Assembly (NCBI GenBank): GCA_032622095.1
Contig: CP136068.1
Location: forward strand, 122,641,989 to 122,705,988
Length of the DNA stretch: 64,000 nucleotides
Origin: Siphonodentalium dalli
Taxonomy: Eukaryota > Mollusca > Scaphopoda > Gadilida > Siphonodentaliidae
Direction: 5' to 3'
Below are positions 8,854 through 19,772 of the stretch, one piece after another. Each line of letters starts with the position of its first letter. The first letter of the stretch is position 1. The position numbers and the translations under genes are program-made. The notes under the pieces were generated by a model, which did no database searches, had not been told where the DNA came from, and saw only the letters and a list, made by a program, of their open reading frames with translations.

Positions 8854-11843
8854 GTAAGTAACTTAAGAGTATTATATACTGTGTTGACGTCATGGTTGAT
8901 GAATAAAAGCATGACATTCTCGAGGCAGTCTGTATAAATTTAGATAATAATAGACTTTGTTCAGTATTGTCTCAAGGATTAAACAGATTCTTAAAAATCC
9001 GTTCTTTCAAATAATGCTGCCAATGAGCTTCATTGATGTTATCCTTTGCATACATTTGTTTATAAGAGCAGCTGCTTCTAAAATTATTTTTTCCAATAAA
9101 CTAACTGTGTATGTGTCAGCTGTACTTACAACATCAAAATTTGACTTGGTATGGCGAGTGATGGCTGGCAGACGGGCAGCAAGAAACCAAAATAACATAT
9201 CCATTTATTGATGGATTCTGACAATATTTGGTAAGTGAGCTAATTGTGATGTGCGGCAGCTGTACACAGAATTTCCGGTTTGACTTTCTGGCCTGAGTTA
9301 TGCCACTTGTTTCTATTTATAGATATTTGATGCCCATTAGTTCGATAACTTGAACAAACCTCAACCAATTTAATTCAAATATGGTACATGGAACATTCAC
9401 AACAATATTTCAGAAGAGTTCGAAAATCAGTTTGTTAGATTTCTTTACCTGTTAATGCCTTTACTAGTAGTTTGTCTATTTTGAACAATTTTAGGACATT
9501 TTATGTCCATTAGCGCTATAACTCAAACAAACAACAACCATCACCATTTCATCTATATGGTATATGGATCTTTTACAACAATATCTTGGACATGATTGAA
9601 AACCAGATTTGTTCAATCCTTTTTACCTGAGTTTGATGACATTCATGTTTGATATGTGGACCTTTCACAACTACATGTACATGTATATCTCGATCCACGT
9701 TGAAAACCAGGTATCACCGATTTAGTTTACCTGAGTTATAGCCCTTAGTTTGTCTCTTTTTTTTTTATAGCAATTGTATTGTCCATTTAGCATGATAACA
9801 TTATCAAACTTCAACCGATTCCATTCATATTGAGTATATGGATCTTTCACAACAATATCTTGATTGTGTTCAAAAACCAGTTCGTTTTGGTTGGTCTATT
9901 TTTAGTGATTCTCACTCTTATGGGATAAGAAAATACTCTTGGGATTCTTGGTATCTCTTCCCAGCAATACTTCAACAACATAAATATTTTCATGTATTAT
10001 TATTCCCAGAACACAAGAGAAACATCTGGTGTTACACAATTGTCATTTGAAGTGTTTTTTAAATATTGTACAAACACCACAGCAGAAGAATGTATTGTTC
10101 TAAATAGTTAAAAGTCCTGTCCCGGTTCGTTGATAAAAAGTTAAGATTAAATTAATATGTTATACACAAGCCTTGAAATAGTGTGTCTGTCATTTGCAGA
10201 ATGAGGTCCCCAGAGGGTGAATTTGGTGATGATAACCTGCTATGCGGGGTAGCATCACTAAATTCACCCTTTCTGGGGACCTCATTCTGCAAATGACAGG
10301 CACACTATTTCAAGTCTTGGTTATACATCTGAATCACTGCATAAATTCACTTTCAATTTTGATTTCTCTCTTGTTCAGCATCAGGCAAATATGGTGGAGG
10401 AAACCAAGCATGTTCAAGACCAACACCTGATTGGCAAAAAGATATATCATCATTCTTTGGCGATGGAAAGAAAGAAAAGAAGCCTAGCGATTCAGACGAC
10501 TTAGGGTGTTCACCGTTAGAGCCGGCAGGAGGGTCAAGGTATAATGGCATTTTGTAATCTGAAATTGAAATGCTCACATGAATAGAGGTGAAATACAAAT
10601 ATATATTTCATTTGATTAGTTTAACCCTTTCATGATGGGAGACCTGAATTTTTGCCACGATCATGTTCCAATGCATTCTCGTATCTATATGTGCGAGTCG
10701 ACCATAGGATGCTCGCATATATAAGAGAATGCATTGAAGAAAAAAAATGATAAAATTGTTAAAAGAATGTAAGAAAAAATTATAAAATGGTTAAAGAATA
10801 TAAGATAAAATGATAAAAATTGTTATAGAATGTAAGAAATTAAAAAAAAAACTGTTAAAGGTGTATTATCTCTTTGTAAACATGTATTATATAGTTACCG
10901 GGGTATAAAATATTAGATCTGAATCGAAAACTCCTGTCCGGAAATGCTTGTGTCGATTAATATTCATTTTATTTCGAATATTTTCTGGTTTAAAAATGTG
11001 TGGTTGTTTAGCTAACGAACAATAGTGGTTACAGTTGTCAGACACCATAAATTTTATGGTGTAATTTTGTCACAAATAAACATTAATTATACTCATTATC
11101 GCTTATAACTATGGAATAAAACAATACAACCAATCAATCTGGGACATTTGACGTTCGGTACATAGCCATAGGAACAGCTTAATGCTCTCTATTGCTATAT
11201 GGTTTCACCCGAATGGTCTGTTCTAAAAATAGACAAATAAACTGTCCCAATAAAATATTCAAAATAAAATCAATATTAATTGACAGACGCCTTTCCGGAC
11301 AGGGGTCTTCAGTTCATATTTATTATTTTATACCCACGCAACTATTTCAAATTTGTTATTTAAAGAGATAATCCATCTTTAAAAATGTAAAAAAAAAAAG
11401 TTGTTAAAGAATGTAAGGAAAATTTATTCAAAATGCATTCTCTTATATATGTGAGGCAACCTATGGTATGTATGCATGATTGATATATCACCATTGAAAC
11501 TGCTTTGTCTTTTCTATTGCTACAGTTGATTCACTTCTGAGCTTGCTATTATTTTTTCCCGGCTTTCTCCCCATATTGAAGTGAAGCTGTTGACAGAAAC
11601 CTTGTTAGATATTGCAGTTCTTGACCTTTTATCATCATTTAAAACATTTTGATTTAAATAAATGATTTTTTAAAAATGATTTAAATCGCTTGATATAAAT
11701 CGGTCTTAAATGATTTAAATCGCTTGATATAAATCGGTCAACCCTGACGTATACCAACATTTGCCTTTTTCAGCACAACTGAGAGTGGCTCATCTAGTAA
11801 GAGCAGTAACGGCAGCAACAGTGATACCGAGGTAACTGAATGA
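8776..11843 (+). CDS. PCLAF: PCNA-clamp-associated factor (PAF15-like), three coding exons, 5' end missing
   Basis: Spliced gene: 8776-8853, 10379-10538 and 11774-11843, with AG acceptors, GT donors and matching phases (an implied G before the first exon, then phases 1 and 2). The joined frame gives about 102 residues ending at TGA 11841-11843; human PCLAF has 111. Seen in order: VVAARAPRKALG, which matches the human segment with ubiquitinated Lys24; a Ser-rich linker; KYGGGNQACSRPTPDWQK; then the PIP box QKDISSFF (Qxx-I-xx-FF) that binds PCNA; and an acidic, Ser-rich tail. The family is a small, disordered nuclear protein that binds PCNA on DNA and controls translesion synthesis and replication-coupled methylation. 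The KEN degron that follows the PIP box in human PCLAF is absent here (KKEKKPSDSDD instead). The exon with MVRTK-like residues was not found upstream and may lie in the gap at 4688-4787 or outside the window. Identification is firm; the start is unknown. Confidence 0.93.
9290..9870. repeat. Diverged tandem repeat in PCLAF intron 2 (units about 165 bp)
   Basis: About four units share TATGGTATATGGATCTTTCA-like, CACAACAATATCTTGGA and TTTACCTGAGTT blocks (near 9385, 9555, 9655 and 9835). Short frames inside are incidental. Confidence 0.75.
10167..10319. mobile_element. Family F, short form, in PCLAF intron 2
   Basis: A single palindrome, CAAGCCTTGAAATAGTGTGT ... ACACTATTTCAAGTCTTG, ending about 60 bases before the PIP-box exon. 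Confidence 0.85.
10379..10538 (+). CDS. PCLAF: PCLAF coding exon with the PIP box
   Basis: The acceptor is ttgttcag (ends 10378) and the donor GTATAA begins at 10539. The exon has 160 nt in phase with its neighbours. It encodes SGKYGGGNQACSRPTP, then the PCNA-binding QKDISSFF, then a Lys/Asp/Ser-rich segment ending LEPAGGS. This is the most conserved part of the family and decides the identification. Confidence 0.95.
10621..10735. mobile_element. TTAA-type hairpin fragment in PCLAF intron 3
   Basis: TTAACCCTTTCATGATGGGA, then a single hairpin (CAATGCATTCTCGTATC... GAGAATGCATTG). The right end is not visible; AT-rich sequence with repeated TAAAATTGTTAAAGAATGTA-like spacer follows to 10854. 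Confidence 0.65.
10855..11382. mobile_element. TTAA-flanked foldback in PCLAF intron 3
   Basis: The left end is TTAAAGGTGTATTATCTCTT and the right end, read inward, TTAAAGATGGATTATCTCTT. The arms, about 130 bp each (10855-10985 and 11265-11382), match imperfectly and share CTCCTGTCCGGAAA against CCCCTGTCCGGAAA. The termini differ from families B and C. Confidence 0.75.
11640..11742. mobile_element. hAT-like end remnant
   Basis: Tandem copies of TGATTTAAATCGCTTGATAT and a terminal GGTCAACCCTG resemble the ends of some hAT families (CAGGGTTGACC read inward). Only one end is seen. It lies in PCLAF intron 3, about 30 bases before the last exon. Confidence 0.4.
11774..11843 (+). CDS. PCLAF: PCLAF terminal coding exon
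   Basis: The acceptor tttttcag ends at 11773. The 70-nt exon encodes STTESGSSSKSSNGSNSDTE and ends VTE-TGA at 11841-11843. The tail is Ser/Asn/acidic and unlike the Lys-rich vertebrate tail, but it is in phase and directly follows GGS, as the human sequence follows AGSS. Confidence 0.85.
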
Positions 11844-12111
11844 GGAGAATTCAGGACAAAAGATATCTTGGATCCCAACATCGCATTTACATTGAAGAAA
11901 TAATGTGTTCAGCGTTATTATAAACAATAGTGCAGTCTTTCAGAGCAGTGACTTGATATTCATCTGTCAAACTTCTTCAGTGCTGATGTTGATGGAGACG
12001 TTTGTATGTCTGGACCGTCCATAACAAGTGGTTTCTGGAACTCTACCAAGAAAATAGTGGTTTACTTATCCACGTTTACTCAGTTTTAAGTTAAGACATT
12101 TTACTGCAGTT

Positions 12112-12408
12112 GTTTCAACATGAATGTGTTTATTTGAAAATGAAATCTTTTGTTTAAACATGAAAGTGGTCGTTTCAACATGAAAGCGATTGCTTCAACA
12201 TGAAAGAGCTTGTTTCAACATGAAAGTGCTTGTTTCAACCTGAGAGAGCTTGCTTCAACATGAAAGTGCTTGCTTCAACATGACAGCTTGTTTCATCATG
12301 ACAGGGTTGTTTTAACATGACAGCTTGTTTCAACATGACAGCTTGTTTCAACATGACAGCTTGTTTCATCATGACATGGTTGTTTCAACATGAAAGCACT
12401 TGTTTCTG
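12112..12408. repeat. Minisatellite TTGTTTCAACATGAAAG(T)GC, about 15 copies
   Basis: Units of 18-20 bp, TTGTTTCAACATGAAAGTGC and TTGTTTCAACATGACAGC. It starts about 270 bases beyond the PCLAF stop, so it could lie in the 3' UTR; no AATAAA was noticed between. Confidence 0.92.
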
Positions 12409-12469
12409 AGTCATTCATTCTCATTATTTTCCCAAATCACTGTATATTGTCATCTCTCTTTTCTTGTCA

Positions 12470-12861
12470 TTAACCCTTTACCCAACAGAAGGGCCCTGTG
12501 CCAATGCATTCTCTTATATATGCGAGTCGACCATAGGTCGCCTCGCATTTATATAAGAGAATGCATTGGCTTAATACATTAAAAATTATAAAATTGTTAA
12601 AGAATGTAAGAAAAAATGGTAAAAAGTGTTAAAAAAAGATTTTTTTTAGGCCAATGCATTCTCTTATATATGCGAGGCTACCTATGGTCGACTCGCATAT
12701 ATAAGAGAATGCATTGGCACAGGGTATAACTGTAACTATCACAATGTGGTCACGGAGCCCGTTCCAATGATATCCATATTTGTATGGTTCTATTGAGACA
12801 GACCGAAGATATTTTAGGCTGTTGAAGCTTTAATTGGCCGGTTTGTTGGGTAAAGGGTTAA
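12470..12861. mobile_element. TTAA element, family B (TTAACCCTTTACCCAACA ends), copy 1
   Basis: Both ends carry TTAACCCTTTACCCAACA (inverted), TTAA being the target duplication, as in piggyBac-type MITEs. Inside are two hairpins with stems GCCAATGCATTCTCTTATAT / ATATAAGAGAATGCATTGGC. The right part holds AGGCTGTTGAAGCTTTA and GGTTCTATTGAGACAGACC. Its right TTAA is shared with the next element. Confidence 0.85.
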
Positions 12862-13121
12862 CCCCTCCATGACTGGAGTTTCTTGCAATTTTGCGAAAAA
12901 CCTTGTGCCAATGCATTCTCTTATATATGCTAGTCTTCCATAGGGAGCCTTGCATATATAAGAGAATACATTGGGCTAACAATATTTACCTCGACCTTGT
13001 AAGCCTCTGCATTCTCTTATATATGCGAGGCTCCCTATGGATGACTCACATATATAAGAGAATGTACTGGCACATGATATTTAATGCTGCACCAATGCAG
13101 CTCCTGTCATGACAGGGTTAA
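12858..13121. mobile_element. TTAA element, family C (TTAACCCTTTCATGACGGGA type ends)
   Basis: Flanked by TTAA, with ends CCCCTCCATGACTGGAG and CTCCTGTCATGACAGGG. It contains two hairpins with the CATTCTCTTATATATGC stem, with CTCCC/GGGAG-type loop-proximal pairs. It abuts family B copy 1 at one common TTAA. Confidence 0.85.
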
Positions 13122-13305
13122 ACTATTGGAGTTTGTATCAAATTTCTATTGAATCCTTATCACACAAATGTTTTACGTGTTATATCATGCATAGTATGTA
13201 ATAAATATATTTCTAATGATACTCAGGTGTTTATCTACATTTTTATACAAAACATGATTAAAGAGGAAAACATTCTTCAGGACATGATCATCCCCGCATG
13301 TACAC

Positions 13306-13795
13306 CCAAGTCTTCTCGGTCTGCAACAGCTTGAGATATCGGTTGATTGATGCTGTTTTGGACAGAGTCCCATCCTGTTACTCTTCTATAACAGACTTTA
13401 TTCCCAGAATCATAGGCAAAGAGTTATTTTGCTTTTATGTCTTTGGGTTAGGGTCAAATGGACACATTGTGTGTATGAACATAGAGGTTAGCCTTTCTCA
13501 AGCATGATGGTATCAAAGATGCATATATCAGAGGTCCGTTGAATGTCAAAGCAACAAGATTTAAAAGTAAACAAAGCCTTGTTTTCCAGAGAATTTTTCA
13601 TTTGTCATGCTATCAGAAAATGTATGTAAACAATATATTAAACAATCATCACTTTACTTTTTTCTATTTTGGTAAATTATATATAATTTTGAAGACAGAT
13701 TAATCACATTCAGGGTTTCACATGAATGCCCGGGATCCAACCCAACGGATATACGAAGCTGTTGTGGACTGAAAAGACTTGGTCTACCCCTCGTG
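13306..13795. mobile_element. Inverted-repeat element family I, copy 1
   Basis: The left arm starts AAGTCTTCTCGGTCTGCAAC and the right arm, read inward, AAGTCTTTTCAGTCCACAAC. The arms continue with AGCTT..ATATC.GTTG. Related segments are 43545-43790 and 44105-44235. Confidence 0.65.
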
Positions 13796-13990
13796 CAGAC
13801 TATGTAGCTATTCAAAATGTCTCTTTAACTTGCAATTCACTAGTTTAACCTGTGTGTACGTACACGCAGAACAGACATGCAGTTTCCTATTTCATATCCT
13901 CAAAGTAGGGCACTGGCAATGCATGTACCAAATTTTCACTCAGATAAACAAAAATCTCAATATTTTCAAACTCAAATGAACAGACATTAT

Positions 13991-14347
13991 TTAACCCTTT
14001 ACCCAACAGAACGGCCCTGTGCCAATGCATTCTCTTATATATGCGAGTCGACCATAGGTCGCCTCGCATATATAAGAGAATGCATTGGCTTAACACATTA
14101 AAAATTATAAAATTGTTAAAGAATGTAAGAAAAAATGGTAAAAAGTGTTAAAAAAAGATTTTTTTTAGGCCAATGCATTCTCTTATATAAGAGAATGCAT
14201 TGGCACAGGGCATAACTGTAACCATCACAATGTGGTCAAGGAGCCGGTTCCAATGATATCCATATTTGTATGGTTCTATTGAGACAGACCGAAGATATTT
14301 TAGGCTGTTGAAGCTTTATTTGGCCGGTTTGTTGGGTAAAAGGTTAA
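13991..14347. mobile_element. TTAA element, family B, copy 2
   Basis: Same ends and right-hand region as copy 1. The second hairpin is collapsed to CATTCTCTTATATAAGAGAATG, a deletion of the hairpin tip. Confidence 0.85.
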
Positions 14348-14751
14348 CTACCTAGTAGCATATCATTTTTCTCCTTTAGTGGGATGCAGTGTGAAAATAA
14401 TCCTCACATCTCACGAGAGGAGAAATATCTGTGTTACTTAATACAGATGACTGTTGTGCTTTCTATTTTCTATAACAGTTTCAGGCTTGCAAATTTGAGA
14501 AGAACGGTCGTTCAATATGCCTGGATGTTGCCTAAATGAACAAGCTGCAAATGAAAAATAGGTCACGCAAAGTTTTCTGTAGGTCTTGCGATCACTGTTT
14601 CTCTCCTTAATTATTGCTTAATCACCTCCCAAAATGAGACATTTTCAAAATTGTTAGTTAAATGAGTTGCCCATTAGTTATGATAGCAGTATAGTAACAT
14701 TTGTGTCACCTAAGCACAAACCAGCTGAATGAATAATAGGTTACCCACAAT

Positions 14752-15003
14752 CAAGCCTTGAAATAGTGTGTCTGTCATTTGCAGAATGAGGTCCCCAGAG
14801 GGTGAATTTAGTGATGCTACCCCTCATAGTGGGCTAGCATCACCAAATTCACCCTCTGGGAACCTCATTCTGCTGAGGTGTAAGCAGAATGAGGTCCCCA
14901 GAGGGTGAATTTGGTTATGCTAGCCCGCTATGCGGGGTAGCATTACTAAATTCACCCTCTGGGGACCTCATTCTGCAAATGACACACCCTATTTCCAGGC
15001 TTG
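14752..15003. mobile_element. Family F, full double palindrome
   Basis: Four arm units in two palindromes joined by GCTGAGGTGTAAGC, with ends CAAGCCTTGAAATAGTGTGT and CTATTTCCAGGCTTG. Confidence 0.87.
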
Positions 15004-16481
15004 CCCACAATTTTGAAATCTGCAGGCCTGCAGTTTGTTCATGATCCAAAATAAATTCTAAACAAAATACATTGCTAGACCTGCCCCTTTCTTGACCCAC
15101 CTTTCCACTAACATAACTCGCAAGGAATCAAAACAACGCAAAGACATGAGGTCATGACGCAGTTCTGATATGTGTAATAACAGGATTCTGGGAGTGGGAA
15201 TACATTTAGACTTGGACAAAAATATAATAATATTTTAGGACATGTCCTGTTTACATGCTGAAATGTGGAGAACAGCGGCAGTGATTTTGTGATGAGTCAG
15301 TGTTTACATTTGCTTTGTTCTCAGTGTGATTTGAAATTTATACTTTTCTGTAAAATCAATTATTTTCTTGCTTGTCGATTATCTATTACACAGCCCTCGA
15401 AATTAGCTACGGCGAAACCATTACACATATCTCAAATGATTCATACCAAATATGAGATAATTATAGAAATGTTGGTTGATTTACAACAAATGTTCCACTA
15501 TTGCCTTAAAGGGGTACTTTACACTAAATCCGGCCATGGACCATCTCCTTTTATACTCAGCAGAATATATGCAACAAATGAATGAATTTGAGTCATGGAT
15601 TAGTGCAAAATACATTCATGTGCTCTATGAAAGATGTAAACAACATGGTAATTATAATGATATTTTCATTAGAATTACCATGTTGTTTGCTAGTCCCATA
15701 TGCAGTGTAAGTCATGTGATTGACTGCATGACTTTCATTGCATATGATATCAGTGTTCACACACTGGCCAGATTTTTTCAAAGCGTGAGTGTATTCATGT
15801 TTATTTTCAAAAAATCTGCTGAGTATTCAAGACTAGGCTACGCAGCCCATTAAGTCAACCCAATATAAGATTTCCAAACACTTAGCAATGATAACGTGAT
15901 CGATATAAATAACTGGCTTCAGATACTTTTCAGCTGAACTTTGAAAAGAATGCCAAATTATTCTGCTGACCGCTTTTAGTGTCTATGTCAGATTAGGTCA
16001 ACAATTTGTGACATCGTGTTACAGTCTATTATTAAGGTATGAAACAGGTGACCCAATTAGCAGTTGACCAATCACCGAACATGATTAAGTGTAATATAGA
16101 CAGGCTACCTGGTATGTAAATATTTCACGATAGGGGATGGTTCCAGCTCAAGGTTACATGATTTGGGCGACTTGTGAACCAATTTCACAATAAATTGATT
16201 ACCCTAGGTTGTTTCATGATTGTAAGCGACGCATACCAAAACTGGCTCACAGAAAGCTGCCTAAATCATGCAGACTCGAGCTTGGACTTTCAGAACATAA
16301 AGTTCACAGGTTTTGAACTGGTGGAGTATGATCTCAACGGGCATAGCCCCGAATAGACATTCATGACTTTGCAACAAAATGAGTGGATGAAACCTGTTCC
16401 ATATGTGTATCCCCCTCCCCATGGTAGAGCATACCAAAGATAATTCAAATCTGACCTATGATGACATTTGATGATATATTT
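15004..16481. other. Intergenic stretch with a small palindrome
   Basis: The only structure seen is a hairpin at 15640-15693 (AAACAACATGGTAAT ... ATTACCATGTTGTTT). Frames of up to 125 codons show no family resemblance and no codon bias distinct from noise. Confidence 0.5.
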
Positions 16482-16902
16482 GTAGAATGAGGTCCACAGA
16501 GGATGAATTTAGTGACGCTGCCATGCACAGTGGGCTAGCATCACTAAATTCACACTCTGGGGAAGTCATTCCGCTCGGGCATCATCATCTGGGGAAAGTA
16601 TCTTTATTATTAAATTAACAAATTTGAGTTTCTTGAGAAATTTCTTCACAGAGGATCTTTTTCTTTTTTAGTTTAATTTCGCTATATCCCCAAATTGGTA
16701 GTGCCCAATGGGTGCACATCACAATATTCACCATCTGGGACTTTATAAATCTGAGTCCAGGTCTCCCACAGAAGATAAGGTCATGCAGAATGAGGTCTAC
16801 AGAGGTTGAATTTGGTGATGCTAGCCCGCTGTGTGGGGTAGCATCATTAAATTCACCCTCTGGGGACTTCATTCAGTAAATGTCCGACACAGTCCTGACT
16901 GA
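16482..16902. mobile_element. Family F, long diverged form
   Basis: Outer arms at 16482-16575 and 16780-16902 flank an insert carrying CAATATTCACCATCTGGGAC and AGTCCAGGTCTCCCA. Outer CAAGCC ends are not preserved. Confidence 0.7.
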
Positions 16903-17029
16903 GATAGATGTCCAAAGTTGTTACAGACAATCCATTTCTTTTACCCCTGCCAAATTTCTTTCGCAGTTAATATTTCAAAGCCCTGATCAACATGAATAGG
17001 AAATTAATCCATTGTTCCACATATTTCTT

Positions 17030-17180
17030 TTTATTCATTCACAGTAAATATACACAACCAGAAATAAAATATATATAATGAGAACATATATATATATAAC
17101 CATAAAATTAACATGAAATATATATCCATAAAACATATAGACAACAAAATCATTGAATATCGGTAGTTAAGATTGCCCAA
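17030..17180. repeat. AT-rich low-complexity tract
   Basis: Repeated ACATATATATATATA and AACATGAAATATATATCC-like sequence. Confidence 0.75.
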
Positions 17181-17304
17181 AATTATCTTGAGAATATTTA
17201 CCCTCCTAAATATAACTGAAATATAAGTACATGTACATGTGGTTTATAATCTTTGGCAAGAGATGAGTTTTAACAAGCTGTCACTCGCAATTTCAAGGTG
17301 GAGC

Positions 17305-17694
17305 TTAACCCTTTACCCAACAAACCGGCCAAAACAAGCTTTAACAGCCTAAAATATCTTCGGTCTGTCTCAATAGAACCATACATATATGGATATCATT
17401 GGAACCGGCTCCTTGACCACATTGTGATAGTTACAGTTATGCCCTGTGCCAATGCATTCTCTTATATATGCGAGTCGACCATAGGTCGCCTCGCATATAT
17501 AAGAGAATGCATTGGCCTAAAAAAAATCTTTTTTTAACACTTTTTACCATTTTTTCTTACATTCTTTAACAATTTTATAATTTTTAATGTGTTAAGCCAA
17601 TGCATTCTCTTATATATGCGAGGCGACCTATGGTCGACTCGCATATATAAGAGAATGCATTGGCACAGGGCCCTTCTGTTGGGTAAAGGCTTAA
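17305..17694. mobile_element. TTAA element, family B, copy 3 (inverted)
   Basis: TTAACCCTTTACCCAACAAA at the left and CTGTTGGGTAAAGGCTTAA at the right. It is in opposite orientation to copy 1 and has both hairpins intact. Confidence 0.87.
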
Positions 17695-17707
17695 ACCCGA
17701 TTATGAG

Positions 17708-18182
17708 TTTAAAGGCCCACTTAATTTTCGAACCCCCAGATCACATATCAAATATGACATATTATTATACTATTTGAAAGAGGAGGCTCCAAAACATTGT
17801 ATTATCAACTTATCTGGTGTAATAAAATAACATATTTTTGTTGAGTTGCCAACATGTTTTTGTGCTTAAGTATCATCTGGATTGTGGTGCAAAAGTTGAT
17901 TATTTTCAATGGAGGGGGAATAACTCTATATCTTATAGATAGAGTTATTCCCCTTCCATTAGTTTGAATTCTGGGAGCCATGAAGGGAGAAATCTTTCTA
18001 TAATTTCAGATGTTTTCTGTTTCTCTATGGGCATCTTCTGGGTCACAGATGTTTCATATGGCGATGAATTTAATATAGTTTTTTAATAATATTTTATGCC
18101 ATTGATTGTTATTAAAACTGTAGTTCAAGGCACTATAAAAAAAAAAAAAATCAGTGATTCAAAAATTATGTGGGCCTTTAAA
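17708..18182. mobile_element. TTAA-type element with AGGCCCAC ends
   Basis: Inverted ends start TTTAAAGGCCCACTTAATTT (left) and TTTAAAGGCCCACATAATTT (right, read inward); 23 of 25 terminal bases match. The TTAA inside the first bases may be the target. The interior has a strong hairpin at 17910-17962 (GGGGGAATAACTCTAT / ATAGAGTTATTCCCC). A half copy lies at 46389-46430. Confidence 0.75.
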
Positions 18183-18663
18183 CACGTGTCAATAGAGTAC
18201 CATGTGACGAAAAGCTAGAAGTATGATAGAAACAAATAGAATAAGGATATATTAAAATATAAATATTTTGTAGGAACATAAAAATTGGATATGAAAAGAA
18301 CCAGTCCTTCCCAGGAGATAGGGGCGATTGTCACACACCCGTACACACTCGCAGCTAAAATTTGCACTTATCCCTCTTGTCAAAACGCTTAGGGTGACTG
18401 TAAATGTTGATTCAATATTGAACTATTTGAAGGTTTATTTAGATAATTCCCATATCAGTTCAATTATGGGAATGTGAAAATGCAACTGGACATAGGTCTA
18501 TCCCACAATGACATTTTGTTTGTTTGAGACAACCCCAAGTTATGATTATAACATGGGTGCAATTGTGGGAACAAATATGCGGTCTCACTGTGTTTTCCTC
18601 ATGGGAAGGACTGAAGAACCATTTGTATATCCACCTCTGCAAAAAATATTTGATGACAGCTGC

Positions 18664-19072
18664 TTAACCCTTTAACCAACAGAAGGGCCCTGTGCCAATG
18701 CATTCTCTTATATATGCGAGTCGACCATAGGTCGCCTCGCATATATAAGAGAATGCATTGGCTTAACACATTAAAAATTATAAAATTGTTAGAGAATGTA
18801 AGAAAAAATGGTAAAAAGTGTTAAAAACAGATTTTTTTTAGGCCAATGCATTCTCTTATATATGCGAGGCGACCTATGGTCGACTCGCATATATAAGAGA
18901 ATGCATTGGCACAGGGCTAACTGTAACTATCACAATGTGGTCAAGGAGCCGGTTCCAATGATATCCATATTTGTATGGTTTTATTGAGACAGACCGAAGA
19001 TAATTTAGGCTGTTGCAGCTTTATTTGGCCGTTTTTGGCCGGTTTTGGCCGGTTTGTTGGGTAAAGGGTTAA
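18664..19072. mobile_element. TTAA element, family B, copy 4
   Basis: TTAACCCTTTAACCAACAGA at the left and GTTGGGTAAAGGGTTAA at the right. Both hairpins are present, and the GGCCGTTTTTGGCCGG block near the right end is extended. Confidence 0.87.
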
Positions 19073-19327
19073 AATAAAGTAGTTGAACATTTTCATGAGT
19101 TTATGTTTTAAAAACTACGAAGTCAAACTAATAAAACACTACACAACTTAGGACTATTAGAACAAAGGTCAAAATTAATCATTGAGACACGTTGAGCCTT
19201 TATACTTTTGAGACGATAGGTTTACATGATGAAAAACAAATTATTTTTAAAGGAATAATCTCTGTTTCCCAATGCAATTACAGTTTAAAGGCAATGTATT
19301 GAATGACATCAATATTGTATGATGCCC

Positions 19328-19772
19328 TTAAAGTTACTCAATCCGAATTAACACTCGCAAATTACTATTTCCTTGGCTTCGGGGGTAAAAAATATTTGAT
19401 TTGAGTCGAGGAACCCACCCATCAAAGCTAGGAGTGATCAGATATCGATGTTTGAAATCTATTATTTTAATTTCAAGTGGCCCAGTAAACTGCCGACGAG
19501 AAGAACTTATCTGACCAGATAGTGGATGAAGATCGATAACTCTAAAATCCAGTGGCTTTTTTGTGTCAGATATTTGACAACTGGCAAAATTTCGTTGAAC
19601 AAAACGTTGATAAATAACAGATTTTGGGCAATTTTATACTATAGTTGACTCTGGTTAGCATTATTTTTGGGCAATTAATCGATTCTGATAACTGAAGCGG
19701 CATTTCAAAACAAATTGTTGTTGTTGGAATCTGATGATATGGGGACCGTCGAATCGGATTGAGTACCTTTAA
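19328..19772. mobile_element. TTAA-type element with AG(G/T)TACTCAATCCGA ends
   Basis: The left end is TTAAAGTTACTCAATCCGA and the right end, read inward, TTAAAGGTACTCAATCCGAT, with TTAA on both sides. Partial relatives lie at 795-1012 and 58690-58812. Confidence 0.75.

Noticed and set aside
8429-8917. 162-codon frame on the - strand
   Set aside because: It lies antisense to the PCLAF exon 8776-8853 and runs through the hAT-like repeat; no family resemblance.
12510-12560. TATATATAAG motifs in hairpins as TATA-box promoters
   Set aside because: They are part of the palindromic stem repeated in every element copy and have no gene downstream.
15265-15853. Overlapping frames of 106 and 125 codons
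   Set aside because: Cys/Phe/Ile-rich random composition, no motif, and a palindrome inside.
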